Source of the DNA: an uncultured Caldimicrobium sp.
GTDB lineage: Bacteria; Desulfobacterota; Thermodesulfobacteria; Thermodesulfobacteriales; Thermodesulfobacteriaceae
Length of the DNA stretch: 6,962 bases
Direction of reading: 5' to 3'
NCBI GenBank assembly: GCA_938091475.1
Contig: CALLJI010000072.1
Span: 1-6,962 of the forward strand
The position numbers and the translations under genes are program-made. Below the pieces are notes generated by a model, which was not told where the DNA came from, searched no databases, and was given only the letters and a program-made list of their open reading frames with translations. Position 1 is the stretch's first letter. Each line of letters starts with the position of its first letter. Positions 1-6,478 of the stretch are shown here, one piece after another.

Positions 1-153
1 TATGAAGAAGATGAAACAATGGTTATTGAGACCACAACCGATCATTTAGCAGAACGCTTAGGAAGAGCCCTATACAAAGCATACAAAGGCGACCTTGAGT
101 TTAAATGGTCAAAGGGTGAAAAGTTAGTAAGAGTCTATTGGAGGAGAGACTAA
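1..153 (+). CDS. C-terminal fragment of a BCAM0308-family protein (5' end outside the window)
   Basis: An open frame runs from the first base to a TAA at 151-153 and gives 50 residues, so the start lies upstream. The visible tail contains TTTDHLAERLGRALYKAY, then KGDLEF, and ends in VRVYWRRD. This matches my memory of the end of the BCAM0308 family: small proteins with an N-terminal zinc-ribbon-like part and a C-terminus reading roughly TTT-LA-R-G-AL--AY-GELE followed by LRV-W-R. The function of that family is not established. The founding member lies in the low-oxygen-activated (lxa) region of Burkholderia cenocepacia, which also carries universal stress proteins, and here too the next gene, 3 bases away, is a universal stress protein. 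The N-terminal cysteines that would confirm the family are not in the window, so the assignment rests on the tail alone. Confidence 0.65.
   Translation, partial: YEEDETMVIETTTDHLAERLGRALYKAYKGDLEFKWSKGEKLVRVYWRRD
140..144 (+). promoter_or_regulatory. Shine-Dalgarno sequence of the universal stress protein gene
   Basis: GGAGG at 140-144, continuing as GGAGGAGAG, lies 12 bases before the ATG at 157 and inside the last codons of the preceding gene. It supports the ATG at 157 as the start. It is the only clear Shine-Dalgarno sequence among the four complete + strand genes. Confidence 0.7.
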
Positions 154-156
154 GCT

Positions 157-984
157 ATGAGTAAACCTTTAGCCTTAGCCATAGATTTCAAAAAGTTTAC
201 ACCAGCTATTATAACTACCGGAGAATTTCTTTTAGACCATATATATAAAAACTCCAAGGTAATCCTTTTTCATATCATTGAGCAATTTTTTACTGCTCCA
301 GCCTATCTCCTTCCTTATCTTAACATTGAAAAAGAACGTTTAGAAAAGGAGTTGGAAAGCTTGGCTCAGCCTCTTTATAAAAAAAATTTGAAAGTGGAAA
401 AAGTAGTGATTTTGGGAGATTTCTGGACTTCACTTAGACAGTTTACTGAAACTGTAGATCCAGAGCTTATCGTGCTTGGGTATGAACCTCATCTTCTCAA
501 AATTCCCACGGCAGAAAAAATTTTAGAGCGCTTGGAGATCAGTTTTCTAGTAGTCAAAGAAAAACCCCTTAAAGCTTTAAGAAAAATTCTTTGTCCCTTT
601 GATTTTTCAGAAAAGGCTATCTCTGCCCTCAAAAGGGCTTTTTTCTTTGCTAAAGAGACCGCCTCTGAACTTCTGGTTCTAAATGTAGTTAATGCTCTGG
701 ATTTGATGGATAATACCTGTAGACTCAGATATTTCTCGGAGAGAGAAAAAGAAATTCAAAGAGAATGGGAATCCCTTCTCCAACACCTCTCAGTACCCCA
801 GATAAATTTCAGGTTTGAATGTAGATGTGGAAACAGATTAGAGGAAATTTTAAGGACAGTAGCAGAAGAAAATATAGACCTTATTATTATGGGAAGAAGA
901 GGCAAAGTTTTACAAGTAGGTCTTGGTTCAGTGAGCAAAGCGGTGATTAAAAATACAAATATTCCTGTGTTTTTAGTAAATTAG
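157..984 (+). CDS. Universal stress protein with two UspA domains
   Basis: This 275-residue cytosolic protein is about twice the length of a single UspA domain. The second domain begins near residue 141 with LRKILCPFDFSEKA, the classic first strand; Asp149 sits where ATP-binding members have their nucleotide-contacting Asp. It ends with IIMGRRGK and then GSVSKAVI (residues 243-264), the phosphate-binding loop. In that loop the spacing is G-2x-G-7x-GS rather than the usual G-2x-G-9x-G(S/T). The first domain (about 1-135) keeps the strands LALAIDF, VILFHII and LIVLGYEP but has no GxxG loop, so it probably does not bind ATP. Such proteins act in stress survival or energy sensing; the client is unknown. 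The ATG at 157 has a good Shine-Dalgarno sequence and starts 3 bases after the previous gene. The exchanger follows 9 bases downstream, so co-transcription is likely. Family certain, role not. Confidence 0.92.
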   Translation: MSKPLALAIDFKKFTPAIITTGEFLLDHIYKNSKVILFHIIEQFFTAPAYLLPYLNIEKERLEKELESLAQPLYKKNLKVEKVVILGDFWTSLRQFTETVDPELIVLGYEPHLLKIPTAEKILERLEISFLVVKEKPLKALRKILCPFDFSEKAISALKRAFFFAKETASELLVLNVVNALDLMDNTCRLRYFSEREKEIQREWESLLQHLSVPQINFRFECRCGNRLEEILRTVAEENIDLIIMGRRGKVLQVGLGSVSKAVIKNTNIPVFLVN

Positions 985-993
985 TTCTTAACT

Positions 994-2013
994 ATGCTTT
1001 TCTTAGAAGCTATAGTTTCACTTTTGATCATTCTACTCTGTGCTGAGATGTTTACAAATGGTATTGAAACCTTTGGTGAAAAACTTTCTCTTTCCCAAGC
1101 AGTTGTTGGGAGCATTTTAGCGGCAGTTGGTACTGCTTTACCTGAGACTATTATTCCTTTAGTAGCTATATTACTATATAAGGGAGAAGCTGGAGCTCAA
1201 ATCGGAATTGGAGCTATATTAGGGGCTCCCTTTATGCTTTCAACTGCAGGCTTTTTCTTAGTAAGCTTAGGGATTACCGCAGGCTATCTCTTAAAAAGAA
1301 GAAAATTTGAAGTTCTCTTAGAAGAAAACACCTTCAAAAGGGACTTCCTTTTCTTTTTAACAAGTTACTCCTTAGCTATCTTTATACCCCTATTGTTTCC
1401 TAACCATCAAATATTGCATTATTTAGTAGCTTTACAGCTCCTTATAAATTATGCCATCTATTTGTATCTTACTTTTAGAGCGGAGAGTTTAGAAGTAGAA
1501 GCATATAAGGACCTTTATTTCGAAAAGCCTCTCCAATGGTTTAAAATTAAGCTTTCCAAAAGGGGAATAATTTTTTTAGCCTTTGTGCAAAGTGTTACAG
1601 CCTTAGTTATAATGGTAAAGGGGGCACATCTTTTTGTACATTCTTTAGAAGGAATATCTAAAGAATGGGGGGTATCTCCCCTTCTTTTTGCCCTAATTGT
1701 CGCTCCCGTTGCTACTGAACTTCCAGAAAAATTCAATAGTTTGCTTTGGGCACTTAGAGAAAAGGATGTGCTTGCCTTGGGAAATATGACAGGGGCAATG
1801 GTCTTTCAATCAACCTTTCCTGTAAGCATTGGGTTAGTCTTTACACCTTGGAAAATTGAGGGTTTAGCCCTCATCTCAGCTCTAACGGCCTTAGCCTTAG
1901 GTCTCTTCTATCTTCTCTGCTTAAAAATTTTCCGTAAAATCCCTCCCTATCTACTATGGCTTTCAGGAGCTTGTTATATAGTTTATATCATTATAGTCAT
2001 CACCTCCCTTTAG
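994..2013 (+). CDS. Divergent sodium/calcium exchanger family (CaCA) membrane transporter
   Basis: This 339-residue, strongly hydrophobic protein has two inverted halves, each with an alpha repeat. Repeat 1 reads SLSQAVVGSILAAVGTALPE (Glu51), followed by GAILGAP at 73-79. Repeat 2 reads GVSPLLFALIVAPVATELPE (Glu245), followed by GNMTGAM at 263-269. Each half carries about five membrane segments, with charged loops near residues 99-118 and 162-191. The paired Glu residues of the (G/A)T-x-LPE motifs are the central cation ligands of the superfamily and are both kept. The typical GNxxGSN motifs are not: repeat 1 has lost both Asn and the Ser, repeat 2 keeps one Asn, and the Ser of GTSLPE is Ala48 and Glu242. 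Transport of Ca2+ in exchange for Na+ or H+ is the family expectation, but the ion is uncertain. The preceding stop at 982-984 is in the same frame, so ATG 994 is the first possible ATG. It has no evident Shine-Dalgarno sequence and is probably translated by coupling. Family confident, substrate not. Confidence 0.85.
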   Translation: MLFLEAIVSLLIILLCAEMFTNGIETFGEKLSLSQAVVGSILAAVGTALPETIIPLVAILLYKGEAGAQIGIGAILGAPFMLSTAGFFLVSLGITAGYLLKRRKFEVLLEENTFKRDFLFFLTSYSLAIFIPLLFPNHQILHYLVALQLLINYAIYLYLTFRAESLEVEAYKDLYFEKPLQWFKIKLSKRGIIFLAFVQSVTALVIMVKGAHLFVHSLEGISKEWGVSPLLFALIVAPVATELPEKFNSLLWALREKDVLALGNMTGAMVFQSTFPVSIGLVFTPWKIEGLALISALTALALGLFYLLCLKIFRKIPPYLLWLSGACYIVYIIIVITSL

Positions 2014-2016
2014 AAA

Positions 2017-3294
2017 ATGGATCACTATTACCTCAACTGGTTAAATAAGCACCAATTTCACGGGATTAAACCAGGTCTTTACCGCATTATCTCTTTATTA
2101 AAAGCCTTAGGAAATCCGCAGGTAAAATATCCAACTATCCATGTGGCTGGTACAAACGGAAAGGGGTCCACTTGTGCCATTCTTAACACGGTTCTTAGCA
2201 AGCACGGATTAAAGACAGGGCTTTATACTTCTCCCCACCTTCTTAAATTAAACGAACGCTTTAAGATAAATAATAAAGAAATTCCAGACAATACACTTTT
2301 AGAGCTATTAAAAATCCTTCACAAATTTGCTCCTGAGCCTATTACCTATTTTGAATTAACCACCGCCCTTGCCTTTCTCTATTTTGCAGAAGAAAAAGTT
2401 GATATAGCAGTTATTGAAACTGGTTTAGGTGGAAGACTTGATGCTACTAATGTTATTCACCCCATGGTTTCAGTGATTACCACTATTGGGTTTGATCATA
2501 CTAAATACTTAGGAAAAACTATAAAAAAAATAGCCTTTGAGAAAGCTGGTATTATCAAAAGGGGAAAACCTGTAGTAACAGGTAAAGTTTCAGAGGAAGC
2601 TAAAGAGGTCATACTAAAAAGAGCAGAGGCTCTTTCCTCTCCTGTATATCTCTTGGGGAGAGATTTTTTTATCTTTTCTCAAGAGGGCCTTTGGAATTAC
2701 CACGGAAAAAATTGCTTTAAAGAACTTAAGCTTTCTCTTCAAGGTGCCTATCAGGGACAGAATTTGGCTTTATCTTTAAAAACCCTGGAGATACTCAAAG
2801 AAAATGCCTTCCTCCCTCTTAGAGAAGATATACTCAAAGAAGCTCTGCTTGAAGTTAAGTGGGAAGGGCGTTTTAAGAGAATTTTCCTTGGAGATAAAGA
2901 AATTCTCTTAGATTGTGCGCATAACCCTCAAGGTGCCGAAGCTCTCAGAGCCTCTCTTGAGAAAGAAAAATTTTATCCCTACCTTCTTCTCCTTGGAGCA
3001 ACCAATGAAGATGGCGAAAAACCCTTTCCTCTCCTGCTTGAGATACTCTCAAGTTCTGCGCAAAAAATCTTTCTTTCAGAATTTACTGCCGAGAGAAAAG
3101 TAGTGACCAAAGAGGAATGGGAAAGAGCCTTGGCTCACAAAGGACACATAGCACCTATAGAATATTTTAAGAATCCAGCCCAGGCTTTAGAATCAGCCTT
3201 AAAAGACGAAAGCTGCCAAAAGATTCTAATAACAGGATCCATCTATTTTATAGGCAACATTCTAAGTATTTTAGAGAAAATAAAATATGTCTGA
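2017..3294 (+). CDS. folC: FolC: folylpolyglutamate synthase / dihydrofolate synthase
   Basis: This is a cytosolic Mur-ligase-type enzyme of 425 residues, normal length for FolC. It adds glutamate to folates with ATP and, in bifunctional members, also joins glutamate to dihydropteroate. Motifs appear in the expected order: FHGIKPGLYRI at the N-terminus, P-loop HVAGTNGKGST (42-52), YTSPHL (70-75), NERFKIN (79-85), TYFELTTALAF (110-120), ETGLGGRLDATN (134-145), DHTKYLG (160-166), EKAGIIKRG (175-183, with the usually carbamylated Lys), WEGRF (282-286) and DCAHNP (299-304) in the C-terminal glutamate-ligase domain. No catalytic motif is missing. Sequence alone does not show whether it has both activities. 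ATG 2017 lies 3 bases after the exchanger stop, and the first residues match the family N-terminus, but no Shine-Dalgarno sequence is visible. The end overlaps the helicase gene by 8 bases. Confidence 0.95.
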   Translation: MDHYYLNWLNKHQFHGIKPGLYRIISLLKALGNPQVKYPTIHVAGTNGKGSTCAILNTVLSKHGLKTGLYTSPHLLKLNERFKINNKEIPDNTLLELLKILHKFAPEPITYFELTTALAFLYFAEEKVDIAVIETGLGGRLDATNVIHPMVSVITTIGFDHTKYLGKTIKKIAFEKAGIIKRGKPVVTGKVSEEAKEVILKRAEALSSPVYLLGRDFFIFSQEGLWNYHGKNCFKELKLSLQGAYQGQNLALSLKTLEILKENAFLPLREDILKEALLEVKWEGRFKRIFLGDKEILLDCAHNPQGAEALRASLEKEKFYPYLLLLGATNEDGEKPFPLLLEILSSSAQKIFLSEFTAERKVVTKEEWERALAHKGHIAPIEYFKNPAQALESALKDESCQKILITGSIYFIGNILSILEKIKYV

Positions 3295-4774
3295 ATTTAC
3301 TCCAGAACAAAGGGCTATTATAGAACATAAAGGAGATCTCCTTGTTCTTGCTGGCCCTGGCACAGGCAAAACCTTTACCCTTCTCCACAAAATTCAAAAC
3401 CTTGTAGAAAAGGGCGTGCCTGAAGAAAAAATCTTACTTCTTACCTTTTCCCTTAAGGTTTGTCAAGAACTAAGAGAAAAAATAGACTCCTTAGGTTTGG
3501 GAAAAATAAAGGTGGATACCTTTCATGGATTAGCCTATGATCTCTATCGAGACTTTTATCAAAGGGAACCCCTCCTGATAAGTGAAAAAGAAAAGAGGGA
3601 AATTTTTAAAAAACTTGCCCTGAAAAAGGACTCTCTCAAAAATTATGAGGAGAAAAAAAGGTATTATGCCTATTTGGAAAAAATTGGAAGACTTGACTTT
3701 GATTATCTCCTTCTCAAAGTGGCAGATCTTAAACTTAACTCCTTTAAAGGATTTTGTGTGATAATAGATGAATTTCAGGATCTTTCTATGGAAATTCTCA
3801 AGTTTTTAACCCTTTTAAAGGAGGCTGAATTTTATCTCTTTGGGGATCCTAATCAAGCTATTTATGGCTTTAGAGGCGTAAACTTAGAAGCCATTAAAGA
3901 ATTTCTCTCTCAATATAAGCCACACCTTAAAGTTTTGCCTCTCACTCAAAGTTTTAGATGCCCAAAGAAAATTTTAGAGGGAGCAGAAATTTTTAAGAAG
4001 AGTCCTTGGCTTGTTCCTCCCTACCAGAGTCTCAAAGAGGGAGGAATAATTCAGGGTTTTCACTTCTCAAATTCACAGGAGGAGAAAAATTTTCTCCTTA
4101 AACTTATAGTGAATCTTTTGGGTGGAACAGGTCTTGAAAACGCAAAATTGAAAAATATTTCACCTGCTGAGATTTTCATTCTTGGACGACTGCGAAAAGT
4201 ACTTGACCCACTGAGGGACTTTTTACAAAGAGAGGGAATCCCTGTGGCTTTACCAGAAGAAAAGGCCATTGCCTTGAAATCAGAACTCTTAGAATGGGCA
4301 GAAAAATTAAAATACTATAAAATCCCCACAGAAAAACTCCTCTCTGAACTTTCTCCCTTTCTAAGAACTTTAATTTCAAATTGGTATGAGCTTTTTAGGA
4401 AGGATGCAGATAAATTAGCTGTCTATATGCAGAATTTATCTCCCCAAGAACTTATCTATCCAAATCTGGAGGGTATTAATATACTCACTATACATGCCTC
4501 AAAAGGTCTTGAAGCAAAGGTAGTAATCCTATACGGAGCTGAGGAAGATTTGATCCCTCTAAGAATTTTTGAGGATGTAGATTTAGAAGAGGAAAGAAGG
4601 CTTCTCTATGTAGCTATTACAAGAAGTAAAGAAGAATTTTATTTTATTTCTAATGGAGAGAGAAGGGTTTATCATTTCCTCTTATCAAAAGGGGTTTCCT
4701 CCTGGCTGAAGGACTTTCCTTTGAAAACCTTCTCTCCCCTTCCTCCCAAACCTACGCAGAAGCGCTTATTTTAA
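3287..4774 (+). CDS. Compact UvrD/Rep-type (superfamily 1A) DNA helicase
   Basis: This 495-residue protein has the full set of SF1A helicase motifs: Q-motif FTPEQRAII (4-12), Walker A AGPGTGKT (22-29), LLTFSLKVCQELREKI (51-66), VDTFHGLAYDL (76-86), Walker B VIIDEFQD (158-165), LFGDPNQAIYGFRG (184-197), LTQSFRCP (219-226), LTIHASKGLE (400-409) and EEERRLLYVAITRSK (434-448) with the arginine finger. It should be an ATP-dependent 3'-5' DNA translocase or helicase in repair or replication restart. UvrD, Rep and PcrA have roughly 650-720 residues. Here the inserts are small: about 75 residues between TFH and DEFQD (domain 1B) and about 175 between motifs IV and V (domain 2B), so both accessory domains are reduced. 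The protein ends in PTQKRLF, which resembles a sliding-clamp-binding peptide. The ATG sits in ATGTCTGA, overlapping the folC stop, so translation is probably coupled. It is not plainly UvrD, Rep or PcrA, so I give no symbol. Confidence 0.9.
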   Translation: MSEFTPEQRAIIEHKGDLLVLAGPGTGKTFTLLHKIQNLVEKGVPEEKILLLTFSLKVCQELREKIDSLGLGKIKVDTFHGLAYDLYRDFYQREPLLISEKEKREIFKKLALKKDSLKNYEEKKRYYAYLEKIGRLDFDYLLLKVADLKLNSFKGFCVIIDEFQDLSMEILKFLTLLKEAEFYLFGDPNQAIYGFRGVNLEAIKEFLSQYKPHLKVLPLTQSFRCPKKILEGAEIFKKSPWLVPPYQSLKEGGIIQGFHFSNSQEEKNFLLKLIVNLLGGTGLENAKLKNISPAEIFILGRLRKVLDPLRDFLQREGIPVALPEEKAIALKSELLEWAEKLKYYKIPTEKLLSELSPFLRTLISNWYELFRKDADKLAVYMQNLSPQELIYPNLEGINILTIHASKGLEAKVVILYGAEEDLIPLRIFEDVDLEEERRLLYVAITRSKEEFYFISNGERRVYHFLLSKGVSSWLKDFPLKTFSPLPPKPTQKRLF

Positions 4775-4776
4775 AG

Positions 4777-6102
4777 TTACTCTTTGAATTCAAAACCCTC
4801 TTTTTGAGCAAGCTGTTTCATTTTAGCTAAAGCCTTCTTTTCAATTTGACGAATTCTCTCCCTGGAAACTTTAAACATATAGCCTATTTCTTCTAAGGTA
4901 TAACCTTCGTATTCTCCAAGTCCAAAGCGCATCCGAATAATCTTTTCCTCTCTAGGTGAGAGAGTGGAGAGAAATTTTTTAATCCTCTCTGAAATATCCT
5001 TTTTTCTAGTTTTTTCGTAGGGAGAGGGACTTTTTTTATTCTCAATGAAATTTCCTAAGGTGCTCTCTTCATCTCCAATAGGTGTTTCTAAGGAGACTGG
5101 ATCTTTTGCGGTCTCAAAGATAACCAAAATCTTCTCATAGGGCACTTTAGATCTCTCGGCAATCTCCTCAGGAGTAGGCTCTCTCCCAAGTTCTTTGGTC
5201 ATTTCATAAAATACCTTAAACACATAATTTTTTAATTCTAAAAAGTGCACAGGAAGTCTAATGGTGCGGGTTTTATCAAGGATAGCGCGAGTAATAGACT
5301 GCCTTATCCACCAGGAAGCATAGGTACTAAATTTATTCCCCTTTCTATAATCAAATCTATACACAGCTCTCATAAGTCCTAAATTACCTTCTTGAATAAG
5401 ATCAGCCAAACTTAGACCCTGACGAATATATTTCTTAGCAATAGAGACTACTAACCTCAGATTTGCCTTTACCATCTCGTCTTTGGCTTTTTCTATTTGC
5501 AAAATGTGCCTCTTCATCTCCCCACAAAATCTTTGCATCCTTTTATCTTGGGAATGTTTTTGTGAAAGATGAGAAAGGGTTTTTTCAAAATAATTTACAT
5601 AGCTTTTTTTGGGTTTTAAATTAGGATCCCTTTTTTTCCAATTCTGGATAGTTTCCTTAACTTCTCTGATTTCTGAAAGAGAAAAATTGCACTTTAAAAA
5701 GCCTTCAACTAAACTTTCAAAACCCTCTCTTATTTTTTTAGAGAGCTCCTCCTCCTTTTCTGGAGTTAAAAGTTCATATTTACCCATTTCTTTGAGATAA
5801 ATGGAGAGTAACTCCTCGCTTCCAGGCTCGGTTAAACCCTCCTCTTCCTCTTCTAATTCCCTCTCTCCATAGGTAGTGAGTTCCTTCATCTTGTCTTGGA
5901 CCCGCTTTTCAATAAATTCCTCTCTTTCATAGGGATCCATTTCCTTTAATTCAATTCGGTAAACTTCAAGGAGATCAAAGATTTCTTCCATTTTGTCTGG
6001 ATCATTATATTCCTCAGGCAGGAGACTATTCAAAAGATCATAGGTGAGCTGTCCAGATTTTCCTAACTCTAAAATTTTGTCCTGCAACTCCTTTGTTACC
6101 AT
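4777..6102 (-). CDS. rpoD: Sigma-70 factor of RNA polymerase, primary (RpoD-like) type
   Basis: This 441-residue protein directs core RNA polymerase to promoters. Residues 6-55 match region 1.1 (LGKSGQLTYDLLNSLLPEE), followed by an acidic linker with EEEEE near 84-88. Region 1.2 is at about 93-127 (IYLKEMGKYELLTPEKEEEL), then a short non-conserved region to about 205. Region 2 contains NLRLVVSIAKKYIRQGLSLA, DLIQEGNLGLMRA and YASWWIRQSITRAI, with the -10-reading Gln268 and Thr271 kept. Region 3 and the finger (SLETPIGDEESTLG) follow. Region 4.2 (TLEEIGYMFKVSRERIRQIE) keeps the -35-reading Arg414, Glu415 and Arg418. Region 1.1 argues for the primary factor. Against it, TRTIRLPVH in region 2.4 is more RpoS-like, and the usual C-terminal LRHPSR...L..FL block is replaced by MKQLAQKEGFEFKE. 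A group 2 factor is therefore the main alternative. The gene stands alone and converges on the helicase with a 2-base gap. Confidence 0.85.
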   Translation of the reverse strand: MVTKELQDKILELGKSGQLTYDLLNSLLPEEYNDPDKMEEIFDLLEVYRIELKEMDPYEREEFIEKRVQDKMKELTTYGERELEEEEEGLTEPGSEELLSIYLKEMGKYELLTPEKEEELSKKIREGFESLVEGFLKCNFSLSEIREVKETIQNWKKRDPNLKPKKSYVNYFEKTLSHLSQKHSQDKRMQRFCGEMKRHILQIEKAKDEMVKANLRLVVSIAKKYIRQGLSLADLIQEGNLGLMRAVYRFDYRKGNKFSTYASWWIRQSITRAILDKTRTIRLPVHFLELKNYVFKVFYEMTKELGREPTPEEIAERSKVPYEKILVIFETAKDPVSLETPIGDEESTLGNFIENKKSPSPYEKTRKKDISERIKKFLSTLSPREEKIIRMRFGLGEYEGYTLEEIGYMFKVSRERIRQIEKKALAKMKQLAQKEGFEFKE

Positions 6103-6115
6103 ATAATAATATCAA

Positions 6116-6124
6116 CCCTCCCCC
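6116..6124 (-). promoter_or_regulatory. Shine-Dalgarno sequence of the sigma factor gene
   Basis: On the - strand, GGGGGAGGG lies upstream of the ATG at 6102-6100, with 13 bases between its GGAGGG core and the ATG. That spacing is on the long side. A TTG directly after the core is out of frame, so the ATG remains the best start. Confidence 0.55.
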
Positions 6125-6167
6125 TTTTGTAAAATCTCTTTTTTGACATTTTTTAAAATAATACACC

Positions 6168-6189
6168 TACCCCACATTTTGTAGGGGTA
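6168..6189 (-). other. Hairpin in the presumed leader of the sigma factor gene
   Basis: TACCCC at 6168-6173 pairs with GGGGTA at 6184-6189. The stem can extend by three pairs (ACA with TGT) around a single bulged A. It lies about 65 bases upstream of the sigma factor start. No T-run follows it on either strand at the distance expected of a terminator, so I do not call one. The + strand side contains GTAGGGG, the same foot as the downstream repeat array, so it may be a decayed repeat instead of a regulatory structure. Confidence 0.35.
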
Positions 6190-6193
6190 AAAA

Positions 6194-6223
6194 ATTATCT
6201 CAAATACTAATCTTATAAAACAA
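6194..6223 (-). promoter_or_regulatory. Weak candidate promoter for the sigma factor gene
   Basis: Read on the - strand, GATAAT (6199-6194) matches five of six bases of the -10 consensus. TTGTTT (6223-6218) stands 18 bases upstream as a poor -35 that shares only its first three bases with TTGACA. Transcription would start near 6187, giving a leader of about 85 bases. The surroundings are so AT-rich that a chance match is quite possible. Confidence 0.25.
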
Positions 6224-6383
6224 ATTACTATTTTTTTTATTTTAAAAAAAATTTCAAGTGCTCTCTTTTGAAAATAGTGCCCATTACTTTGAATCAATTA
6301 AAATTATCTATAAAAGAAGTAATATTTCTCAAGTTTTTAAAATTTTTTAAGTTAAATCCTTCCTTTTCAAATTCAAATTTTTT

Positions 6384-6392
6384 GCCGTGCCC
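6384..6392 (+). repeat. Half REP-like element
   Basis: GCCGTGCCC followed by AAA is identical to the right arm and end of the unit at 6441-6465. The left arm and GTAG foot are absent and replaced by AT-rich sequence. It is probably a truncated copy marking the left edge of the array. Confidence 0.5.
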
Positions 6393-6408
6393 AAATGGGA
6401 TTTTACCC

Positions 6409-6433
6409 GTAGGGGCAGGGCTTGCCCCTGCCC
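6409..6433 (+). repeat. REP-like palindrome 1 (CAGGG type)
   Basis: GTAG foot, arm GGGCAGGG, loop CTTGC, arm CCCTGCCC: 8 perfect pairs. It differs at one base from the unit at 6725-6749. Confidence 0.85.
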
Positions 6434-6440
6434 AATTTTT

Positions 6441-6465
6441 GTAGGGGCACGGCACCGCCGTGCCC
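6441..6465 (+). repeat. REP-like palindrome 2 (CACGG type)
   Basis: GTAG foot, arm GGGCACGG, loop CACCG, arm CCGTGCCC: 8 perfect pairs. It is identical over all 25 bases to the units at 6511-6535 and 6687-6711. Confidence 0.88.
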
Positions 6466-6478
6466 AAGAAGTTTATTT

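Larger units (their letters stand above)
6103..6383. other. AT-rich intergenic region between the sigma factor gene and the repeat array
   Basis: About 280 bases dominated by A and T runs, for example around 6231-6252. It holds the ribosome site, leader hairpin and candidate promoter of the sigma factor gene and nothing else I can support. The open frame on the - strand at 6112-6297 has low-complexity composition and no family signature; I do not consider it a gene. Confidence 0.6.

Noticed and set aside
4709..4721. Hairpin AAGGA/TCCTT near the end of the helicase gene as terminator
   Set aside because: Only five pairs, inside the coding region and followed by TGAAAACC, not a T-run.
4760..4767. 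Palindrome AAGCGCTT before the helicase stop as terminator
   Set aside because: Eight bases without a loop cannot form a hairpin stem of useful length; a chance palindrome.
6143..6148. Perfect -35 box TTGACA on the + strand
   Set aside because: No -10-like sequence lies 15-19 bases downstream (the sequence there is CACCTACCCC), and no gene follows on that strand.
6112..6297. Small gene upstream of the sigma factor gene on the - strand
   Set aside because: Low-complexity Ile/Lys/Phe-rich translation of AT-rich DNA that covers the probable promoter and leader; no recognisable domain.
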